Source of the DNA: Clostridia bacterium
Lineage (GTDB): Bacteria > Bacillota > Clostridia > Oscillospirales > CAG-272
NCBI GenBank assembly: GCA_900753295.1
Contig: CAADYQ010000183.1
Coordinates: 1 to 46,309 of the forward strand
DNA length: 46,309 nucleotides
Direction of reading: 5' to 3'
Below, one piece after another: positions 40,545-46,309 of the stretch (its first letter is position 1; every line of letters starts with the position of its first letter). The translations under genes and the position numbers were made by a program. The notes under the pieces were generated by a model that saw only the letters and a list, made by a program, of their open reading frames with translations, was not told where the DNA came from and ran no database searches.

Positions 40545-42197
40545 ATGCTGAGATACAAGCTCCTGTCATCGCTTGACAAACCGTTTCTTGATTCAAAGCT
40601 CGACGATTTTACTCCCCTGCGTAAGCTCACGATGCTTCGCAATGAAAGGATCTCGGTACAGCTCGTCCTTACGGACGATTCCGCCGCGGCGCCCCACCGC
40701 CGCTTTGTAGGGATAAAGATCGAAGGAGTTTTTGCACCGTATGCGACAAAGCGCACACTTGAATCGGTGCCATCCGCCATGCCCGCATACCCCGGAAGGA
40801 GCGACGAGAACTATCTGCGCACTACGCCCGGACTTTACCCCGATCTTCTCGCGCCCATGCAGATGAACGGCTCCGCCGCCTGCGTCCCAGGTCAGCTCCA
40901 CTCTGTCTGGATCGACATCGACCCCATGGGAGCGCTGCCCGCCGGAAATTACAATCTGACAGTCGTACTGAGCGACGGAGCCGTCACCGAGCGCGCGCAG
41001 CTCGCGGTAGAGGTCATAGCCGCCGACCTGCCCGAGCAGGCATTGCGCGTGACCGAATGGTTCCATTGCGACTGCCTTGCAAGCTACTACGGCGTTCCGG
41101 TGTTCTCCGAGCGCCATTGGGAGATAATCGAGAATTTTGTCCGCACCGCGGTCAGAAACGGCATAAACATGCTCCTGACGCCGGTGTTCACTCCCCCGCT
41201 CGACACCCACATAGGCGGCGAGCGCCCCACGGTACAGCTCACCGGCGTGAAGCGTACCGCCGACGGCTGGGAATTCGACTTCTCACGCCTTGACCGCTGG
41301 ATCGACATGTGCGACCGCTGCGGTGTAAAATACTTTGAAATCTCACATCTTTTCACGCAGTGGGGAGCGCTACACGCGCCGAAGATAGTTGCCGAGACCG
41401 ACGAAGGCGAGAAAAAGATCTTCGGCTGGGACACCGACGCCACGAGCGACGAATACACGGCGTTCATACGTGCGTTCCTTGGCGCATTCTTGGCGCATAT
41501 GCGTGCACGCGGCGACGACAGCCGCTGCTATTTCCACATTTCGGACGAACCGAACGCGGCACACCTTGAGCAGTATCTCAAGGCAAAAGCCACCGTCTCC
41601 GACCTGCTTGACGGCTACCCGGTGATGGATGCACTGTCCGACTATGAATTCTACAAGACCGGCGCGGTAACAACGCCGATACCTGCAAACAATCACATCG
41701 AGCCCTTTATCGAAGGCGGCGTTGAACCGCTCTGGACCTACTACTGCTGCGGTCAGGGCATAGGCGTGAGCAACCGTTTTCTGGCTATGCCCGGCGCGCG
41801 CACCCGCTACATAGGCGTGCAGTTCTACAAGTACCGCGTATTCGGATTCCTCCAGTGGGGCTACAATTTCTATTACAACCAGGGCTCCTACGACCCCGTA
41901 AACCCCTATGTTGACTCCACCGGCAACTATTTCGTCCCGTCGGGCGATGCTTATTCCGTATATCCCGCCACGGACGGCACGGCGCTCGAATCGATGCGTA
42001 TAGTGCAGTTCCGCGAAGCTATCGACGACCTCCGCGCCATGGAGCTGGCAGGCTCGCTTGCCGGCCGCGACGCCGTTATCGCCGCGATAGAGGAACTGAC
42101 CGGCGAGGTGGTATTCTCACGTTGCGTATGCGACTCCGCCGTAATGCTTGCCATACGCGAGCGGATAAACAGCATTATCGCCGATAACGTAAAATAA
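40545..42197 (+). CDS. DUF4091-type glycosidase-like protein
   Basis: In this 550-residue protein residues about 1-165 form a beta-sandwich (LRNERISVQLVLTDDS, SVWIDIDPMGALPAGNYNLT). Residues about 170-420 form a TIM-barrel-like domain (EWFHCDCLASYYGVPVFSER, RNGINMLLTPVFTPPLDTH, CYFHISDEPNAAHL). The end, with CCGQGIGVSNRFLAMPG and VFGFLQWGYNFYYNQGSYD, is typical of DUF4091. The Asp-Glu pair in ISDEPN is a likely catalytic acid, as in related glycosidase folds. There is no signal peptide, so it should act in the cytoplasm, perhaps on imported oligosaccharides. AAAGGATA precedes the ATG. It ends the operon at the terminator at 42222-42262. Confidence 0.85.
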   Translation: MLRYKLLSSLDKPFLDSKLDDFTPLRKLTMLRNERISVQLVLTDDSAAAPHRRFVGIKIEGVFAPYATKRTLESVPSAMPAYPGRSDENYLRTTPGLYPDLLAPMQMNGSAACVPGQLHSVWIDIDPMGALPAGNYNLTVVLSDGAVTERAQLAVEVIAADLPEQALRVTEWFHCDCLASYYGVPVFSERHWEIIENFVRTAVRNGINMLLTPVFTPPLDTHIGGERPTVQLTGVKRTADGWEFDFSRLDRWIDMCDRCGVKYFEISHLFTQWGALHAPKIVAETDEGEKKIFGWDTDATSDEYTAFIRAFLGAFLAHMRARGDDSRCYFHISDEPNAAHLEQYLKAKATVSDLLDGYPVMDALSDYEFYKTGAVTTPIPANNHIEPFIEGGVEPLWTYYCCGQGIGVSNRFLAMPGARTRYIGVQFYKYRVFGFLQWGYNFYYNQGSYDPVNPYVDSTGNYFVPSGDAYSVYPATDGTALESMRIVQFREAIDDLRAMELAGSLAGRDAVIAAIEELTGEVVFSRCVCDSAVMLAIRERINSIIADNVK

Positions 42198-42221
42198 CAC
42201 CGGAAGCATCCGGGAAATATT

Positions 42222-42262
42222 AAGAGGTGATAAAAACTCGTTTTGAGTTTTTATCACCTCTT
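42222..42262. terminator. Bidirectional terminator
   Basis: An 18-bp perfect stem (42222-42239 with 42245-42262), loop GTTTT, lies between the converging DUF4091 and sugar-isomerase genes. TTGTTTAT follows on the plus strand. Confidence 0.85.
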
Positions 42263-42277
42263 GTTTATATTATCTGC

Positions 42278-43120
42278 TCAGTTCCCCTTTGCCGCCTCTA
42301 CCTCGGCGGCAACGCGGACAGCCTTTTCGTGCGCCAGACGCAGAAAGCCGTCAAGCCCCAGCGCGGCATATGCATCATGTGTATTCTTACCCGGCTTCGA
42401 TTTGCTCGTCAGCTCGAATGTAAGTATCCCGTCAAAGCCGGCGCGTACAAGGCGCGCGGCTATGCCGTGCCAGTCGGCAATGCCGTCATAGGGCATCATA
42501 TGCGAATCGTCATGCCATGTCACAACGGCGGGATCGGTCATGCCGAAGTTATCGTTAAGATGAGTGGCTATCAGCTTATCCCCGAAAAGCGCCGGAACAT
42601 CCCGGCTGAAATTGTAGCACATCTCATGTCCGGTGTCCCAACAATAGCCGACGGCGGGCGATCCGCCCAGCTCGCGTATCACCGCCTCAAGATATTCGAT
42701 GCCCTCAACATTCTCAAACGCCACACGCACCGGCGTTTTTTCCGCCTCAGCCACAAGTCTGCCGAAGCGCTCGATGCCGAGCGGTGTCGGCGTATGCTTA
42801 TCCATCCCTATTATGGGGTGAACGACCATTATCGGCACGTCGTTTTCGGCGCAGGCGTGCAGGCAGCGTATAAGCTGATCGGCAAATGCATCTCCCGCAT
42901 CGCCATCCTCCCAGAGCGCGTCGCTTTTATTGAAGGGCGCATGTATCGACTGATACACCATTCCGTTTTCACGGATGAGCGCCGCGCGCCCCGCCACATC
43001 GGTACCGTCGCTCCAACCCGTAAAGCAGGCATCAAATCCCGCACGCGCAGTAGCGAGCACGCCCTCGCGGAAGGACTCTCCGAAGCCCTGTCCGATATTT
43101 ATCCCCAGCTTGAATGACAT
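42278..43120 (-). CDS. Sugar phosphate isomerase/epimerase-like protein (xylose isomerase-like TIM barrel)
   Basis: This 280-residue cytoplasmic protein of the AP endonuclease 2 / IolE-like barrel family has metal-site motifs HAPFNK (about 60), VAFENVEG (Glu near 136), GYCWDTGHEM (Asp/His near 161-163), THLNDNFG, HMMPYDGIADWHGI and ILTFELTSKS. The pattern suits a divalent-metal isomerase or epimerase acting on a sugar or inositol derivative; the substrate is not evident. GAGGAGGA precedes the ATG at 43120. It has its own promoter, divergent to the zinc-ribbon operon. Confidence 0.9.
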   Translation of the reverse strand: MSFKLGINIGQGFGESFREGVLATARAGFDACFTGWSDGTDVAGRAALIRENGMVYQSIHAPFNKSDALWEDGDAGDAFADQLIRCLHACAENDVPIMVVHPIIGMDKHTPTPLGIERFGRLVAEAEKTPVRVAFENVEGIEYLEAVIRELGGSPAVGYCWDTGHEMCYNFSRDVPALFGDKLIATHLNDNFGMTDPAVVTWHDDSHMMPYDGIADWHGIAARLVRAGFDGILTFELTSKSKPGKNTHDAYAALGLDGFLRLAHEKAVRVAAEVEAAKGN

Positions 43121-43162
43121 AAAAACATCCTCCTCACGCCAATGGCGGCATTTTACGATTTT

Positions 43163-43191
43163 ATTTTAGCACGGAATGCCCGTCCCGTCAA
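43163..43191 (-). promoter_or_regulatory. Promoter of the isomerase-like gene
   Basis: On the minus strand TTGACG (43191-43186) and TAAAAT (43168-43163) have a 17-bp spacer, about 45 nt before the start codon. Confidence 0.7.
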
Positions 43192-43243
43192 TAGCGCCGC
43201 AAAAAAATAAAGCATAACCGCCGATAAATACGCCGCGCGGCTG

Positions 43244-43272
43244 TTGACTTGCGGTCGGATATATGATAAAAT
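43244..43272 (+). promoter_or_regulatory. Promoter of the zinc-ribbon/CBS operon
   Basis: TTGACT (43244-43249) and TAAAAT (43267-43272) have a 17-bp spacer, 60 nt before the start. The -10 is preceded by ATGA (extended -10 form). Confidence 0.7.
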
Positions 43273-43332
43273 TAAGATGGAATGATTCTGCCGTATCAGC
43301 ATACGGTATAAGCTACGAAAGGATACACCATC

Positions 43333-45120
43333 ATGAAATGTCCCAACTGCGGTAACGATTGCGCTGATGGAGCGCGCTTCTGCACCGAATGCGGTTGCAG
43401 ATTCCAAGACAGCGCAAACGCGCCGGAAGCGACTGCGGAGCAGCCCAAAAAGCAGCCCGAAGAACAGGAAAGGTCCGCCGTACCGGCACGCCCGGCATCC
43501 GAGGCGCCGCGCCGCGCCGACCGTCCCCGAAATACGAAAAAAAATAAAAAGCTTCTTTTCGCCGTTGCTGCGGCAGCGGTACTGATAGTCATTATCGCCG
43601 CAGCGGTCGCAGTTGGCGCAATGCGCAAGGTATCCGGCTATACCGTAGAGGTGAAGACCCGCTATGCCACGCCGGAGCCTCATCTGCTCGTTGACAACCG
43701 CGGCATGTGCTACTATCTTTCGGAATACGATGTATCGACGTACAGCCTCTTCACCTCGCTCGACGGCGAGACCGCCGCCGTTCTCGGCAAAAAGGACGCG
43801 TCCGACGTCTCCGGTGTACTGCTTCTCATCTGCGACGCCAAACTCTCCAAGGTTGCCGACAGTGTTTATGACTGTGCGGTATCGGACAACGGAGCGTCGG
43901 TAGCCTACGCCGTAAGCGGCGACGAGACCGGGCTTCTCTACCTCTACAACGTAAAAAAGCAGGCCTCCTCTCTTGTCAGCGGCGGCATTTACTCGCCTCT
44001 GTCCTCCGGTCTGCCCGACATATTCAATCTCGGCGTTCTGCGCGGGATGTTCGTGCTGTCCCCGGACGGCCGCAGCATTGCGTTTACAAAAAAGGTGAAC
44101 GACGGCACGCGCGCCTACGTTTCGGTCAAGGGCAGCGAGCCTGTGCCGATAGCCGCCGACTCATACCCCGTTGCGCTCGCCAACAACGGCAAGTACATCT
44201 ACTACATCCGCCGCAGCATTTCGCTGACCGAGTACAACTACAAATTCTCGGTTGCGAGCGGAGACGAGGTGCGCCACCTCTCGCTGGATGCGTTGCATCT
44301 CGGCGACGATCTGATCTTCAACCGCGACCGCACCGAGGTCATTTTTGCCGACGACGGCATAACCTACATGAGCCGCAAGGGTGCGGAGCGTCAGCGCATC
44401 GCCTCCGGCGAGATAAGCGGTATAGTCGTTCCCGGCGACGGAGCGGCGCGCTCCGAAAGCTTCCCCTTCATCGGCATACGCTCGATGATCTACGCCCGCA
44501 AAACGATAGGCGGCAGCGCCTTTATCTCGAACGGCGGACTTTACTACCTCGACCGTGCGCTTGAAATTTCCGCCATAAGCTCAAGCTTTGGCGGAGCGTC
44601 GATCGCCCCCGACGGCAGGTCTCTTTACTACATCGACACATCAAGCGGGCGTGACGGCTCGTACGGGAGCATATACTATCTTGACGACATTGAAAAGAAC
44701 GGCTCAAAGGAGCTTGTCACCGCGGACATAGAGGCTACCGACATTTCCGCGCCGGACAACATGAAGGGCGTCTACGTGCGCGACCTTGACCGCACGCTCT
44801 GGTACGTCACGCGGAACGGCAAAAAGCAGAAGCGCATCTGCGACGAGCTTGTTGACTGGTGCGTTGACGTGCGTGACGGCGGCGTATGGTTCACCTCGGC
44901 GCTTGAGGATTCGGACACCGTATGGTATTCCTCACGCGGTAGCAAAAAGAAGTCGGTCGTCAAAGCCGATCTTGCCTCGGTAAAAAGCCAAAATTTCATG
45001 CGCCGTTCTGTCTTCTTTACAGTTACCTCATATGCCGACTCCGGCAAGCACACCGAGCTTTGCCGTGTAAGATCGGGCAAAAAGTACACGGTAGTTACCG
45101 GGTACGATGTTCAGAATTAA
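43333..45120 (+). CDS. Zinc-ribbon, single-pass membrane protein with an extracellular propeller-like domain
   Basis: The 595-residue protein has a cytoplasmic zinc ribbon at its start (MKCPNCGNDCADGARFCTEC, four Cys in two CxxC pairs). A Pro/Glu-rich linker leads to a basic stop (NTKKNKK) and one membrane helix (LLFAVAAAAVLIVIIAAAVA, about 74-93). The rest is a long beta-rich outside region with TolB/PD40-like strands (VLSPDGRSIAFTKKVNDG, SYPVALANNGKYIYYIRRS, SIAPDGRSLYYIDTSSG), probably a propeller. Similar zinc-ribbon/helix/propeller proteins are common in clostridia but have no assigned role; sensing or wall-stress signalling is inference. AAAGGATA precedes the ATG. A CBS gene follows after 76 nt. 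Confidence 0.8.
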   Translation: MKCPNCGNDCADGARFCTECGCRFQDSANAPEATAEQPKKQPEEQERSAVPARPASEAPRRADRPRNTKKNKKLLFAVAAAAVLIVIIAAAVAVGAMRKVSGYTVEVKTRYATPEPHLLVDNRGMCYYLSEYDVSTYSLFTSLDGETAAVLGKKDASDVSGVLLLICDAKLSKVADSVYDCAVSDNGASVAYAVSGDETGLLYLYNVKKQASSLVSGGIYSPLSSGLPDIFNLGVLRGMFVLSPDGRSIAFTKKVNDGTRAYVSVKGSEPVPIAADSYPVALANNGKYIYYIRRSISLTEYNYKFSVASGDEVRHLSLDALHLGDDLIFNRDRTEVIFADDGITYMSRKGAERQRIASGEISGIVVPGDGAARSESFPFIGIRSMIYARKTIGGSAFISNGGLYYLDRALEISAISSSFGGASIAPDGRSLYYIDTSSGRDGSYGSIYYLDDIEKNGSKELVTADIEATDISAPDNMKGVYVRDLDRTLWYVTRNGKKQKRICDELVDWCVDVRDGGVWFTSALEDSDTVWYSSRGSKKKSVVKADLASVKSQNFMRRSVFFTVTSYADSGKHTELCRVRSGKKYTVVTGYDVQN

Positions 45121-45196
45121 TTCCTTCATCCGTCGCACGGACTCCACATTGACGGAGTAAAATGATTCCGAAAAAACCGAAGGGACACCCGCTGAC

Positions 45197-45601
45197 ATGA
45201 ATATTGCCTTTCTCCTGACCCCCAAGAGCCACACGATCTACATTTACGAGGACAACACCTTCCGTCAGGCGCTTGAAAAGCTGCGCCATCACGGATACAC
45301 GGCAATACCGGTACTGACGCGCGACGGCGGCTATGCCGGCACGCTCAGCGAGGGAGATTTTCTTTGGAGCATGCTTGAAATAGGCGGCGCTTCCCTTGCC
45401 GAATGCGAGGGGCTGCACGTCTCCGACATAATAAAAAAGCGCGGGCGCAATCCGGCGGTACATATCACCTCCGACACCGACGAATTGCTCTCGCGCGCAA
45501 TGGAGCAAAACTTTGTACCGGTGGTTGACGACCGCGGCTCATTTATGGGCATCGTTACGCGGCGCGCCATCATTGAAAGTCTTGTCAAGGAAAGCAAATG
45601 A
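45197..45601 (+). CDS. CBS-domain-pair protein
   Basis: This 134-residue cytoplasmic protein consists of two CBS motifs and nothing else: TIYIYEDNTFRQALEKLRHH, GYTAIPVLTRDGGYAGTLSE and then VHITSDTDELLSRAMEQNFV, PVVDDRGSFMGIVTRRAII. Stand-alone pairs of this kind in Firmicutes (CbpA, DarB/YkuL) bind c-di-AMP or AMP and control partner proteins, so this one is a likely nucleotide sensor; that is inferred from size and order. AAGGGAC precedes the ATG. Its last codon overlaps the next start (ATGA, 45598-45601), so translation is coupled. Confidence 0.9.
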   Translation: MNIAFLLTPKSHTIYIYEDNTFRQALEKLRHHGYTAIPVLTRDGGYAGTLSEGDFLWSMLEIGGASLAECEGLHVSDIIKKRGRNPAVHITSDTDELLSRAMEQNFVPVVDDRGSFMGIVTRRAIIESLVKESK

Positions 45602-46053
45602 GCGAAAACACAAAAAAATGCGGCGTTCGCGCCGTACCGATAGTCTGCGCCGCGACGGTCCTCGCGGCGCTTATCGTGGTTCTATTCCTCGTCCTTTACC
45701 CCTCTGTAATGGCTCGGCGCGAGCGCACGAGGCTTGCCGAACGCATAAGTGCGATCGCGGACGCCTCCGACTGCGCCGTTCTCAGGACCGCCATGTCCGA
45801 CTACGGCTACGGCGGCACGGCGGACGGAGGCGAGGAGCTGACCGAAGGCGAGCCGGCTTCCGCTTATGCGCGCGATCTTGCCGCGCGGTTCATGAATGCC
45901 GGGTATATCCGCCGTGAGGATGCATCCGGCGGCAACTGGGACACGCGCGTCCGTTTCTCCGGCAACGGCGACACTGTGACTGTTTATCTGACCTCCGACA
46001 ACACGATATACTTCACCCGCGGCATCACCCGTTTTATTTTTGAGCTCGGGTGA
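45598..46053 (+). CDS. Small single-pass membrane protein, unrecognised
   Basis: The 151-residue protein has an N-terminal membrane helix (AVPIVCAATVLAALIVVLFLVLY region, about 11-38) and an outside domain of about 110 residues with short helices, then strands (DTRVRFSGNGDTVTVYLTSD, TIYFTRGITRFIFEL). I recognise no family. It overlaps the CBS gene by 4 bp and so is in the same operon. Its last codons (GAGCTCGGGTGA) coincide with the first conserved bases of repeat copy 2, so the reading frame ends inside the repeat; the protein's original end may have been longer. Confidence 0.7.
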   Translation: MSENTKKCGVRAVPIVCAATVLAALIVVLFLVLYPSVMARRERTRLAERISAIADASDCAVLRTAMSDYGYGGTADGGEELTEGEPASAYARDLAARFMNAGYIRREDASGGNWDTRVRFSGNGDTVTVYLTSDNTIYFTRGITRFIFELG

Positions 46054-46254
46054 AGTTTGTGCAGATTTGCAGCTTCATACCCCGACCATGAAGTTAGTAC
46101 AAATTCTTATCTACTACACGTCTTTAGTTACATCAGAACATGAAGTGGCTTGTCAATGAAAAGAGAGCAGATTTATATCTGTTCTCTTTTTTATGGACTG
46201 TTTTTATTTTCTATGGAAAATAAGAATATTGAAGATTTTGCTATCGCAAAATCT
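46046..46254 (+). repeat. Structured repeat, copy 2, including terminator
   Basis: CTCGGGTGA (46045-46053) starts the copy and includes the stop codon of the preceding gene. CTTCATACCCCGACC and the block 46089-46146 match copy 1 with only a few changes. Terminator hairpin 46161-46188 and stem AGATTTTGC/GCAAAATCT (46233-46254) follow in the same order as in copy 1. The second stem differs in sequence between copies (CGC/GCG against GC/GC) yet stays paired. Confidence 0.75.
46161..46192 (+). terminator. Terminator of the zinc-ribbon operon (within repeat copy 2)
   Basis: AAGAGAGCAGAT (46161-46172) pairs with ATCTGTTCTCTT (46177-46188) with one G-U pair; six T follow. Confidence 0.85.
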
Positions 46255-46260
46255 ATTAAT

Positions 46261-46309
46261 CTACCTCCTCATCCGACGCGCCATGCGCGCCACCTTCCCA
46301 GACATGGGA
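46261..46309. repeat. Start of a possible dispersed palindromic element (cut by the window edge)
   Basis: CTACCTCCTCATCCGACGCGCCATGCGCGCCACCTTCCCAGACA begins here in outline: a CTCATCC motif, a GCGC-rich stem GGCGCG-type region, then CTTCCC before a TGGGA that would pair with it. The reverse strand of the 93-bp insert at 35053-35145 has the same layout (CTCATCC, stem region, CCCTTG stem). The element is incomplete, so its nature is uncertain. Confidence 0.4.

Overview
The window looks like chromosomal DNA of a spore-forming, low-to-mid GC Bacillota of class Clostridia, probably a gut or anaerobic-digester lineage. The support is a partial gene resembling spoIIIAA, Gram-positive style lipoproteins and LCP protein, strong AGGAGG-type ribosome binding sites, TTGACA-17-TATAAT promoters, and sugar permeases that carry no ATPase gene with them. 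Genes lie on both strands and are separated by clear hairpin terminators. I see no phage genes, transposase, integrase or CRISPR array.

Layout. 1-270 (-) is the start of a spoIIIAA-like gene. 468-3077 (+) is alaS with a perfect promoter and two terminators. 3215-17310 (-) is a seven-gene, 14-kb operon: a giant sugar-binding protein with carbohydrate-binding-like modules, a first MalF/MalG-type permease pair, an NHL-propeller/TPR/Yip1 membrane protein, a 1481-residue secreted DUF5696-like protein with a long alanine-rich coiled coil, and a second, enlarged permease pair. Its probable promoter lies about 560 nt upstream, in a 1.3-kb gene-free region that holds several operator-like palindromes. 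18617-20845 (-) is a tandem pair of related propeller lipoproteins. 21172-27659 (+) is an operon for a membrane-anchored propeller protein, an M42 peptidase, a Gfo/Idh/MocA oxidoreductase, a nucleotide-sugar dehydratase/epimerase and an LCP ligase, which suggests surface glycopolymer assembly. 28198-30159 is a repeat-rich LRR protein and 30301-31134 an AraC regulator. 31255-34601 is a small Cys-rich membrane protein followed by a MacB/FtsX-type ABC ATPase, a permease with a His/Glu-rich loop and a CxxC lipoprotein resembling DUF3299, a candidate metal-handling system. tRNA-Leu(GAG) follows, with a duplicated, partly structured repeat behind it, then an ADP-ribosylglycohydrolase, typA (-), an operon of an ArsR-type regulator, a HAD phosphatase and a DUF4091 protein, a sugar-isomerase-like gene (-), and an operon of a zinc-ribbon/propeller membrane protein, a CBS protein and a small membrane protein.

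The most interesting items are: (a) the double-permease sugar operon with its DUF5696 and NHL-Yip1 partners; (b) the metal-type ABC cluster; (c) a structured repeat occurring twice (27667-27928 and 46046-46254), each time directly after a gene and built around a terminator hairpin; and (d) the duplicated tRNA-Leu-flanking module. No similarity search was run. All family names come from recognising motifs by eye.
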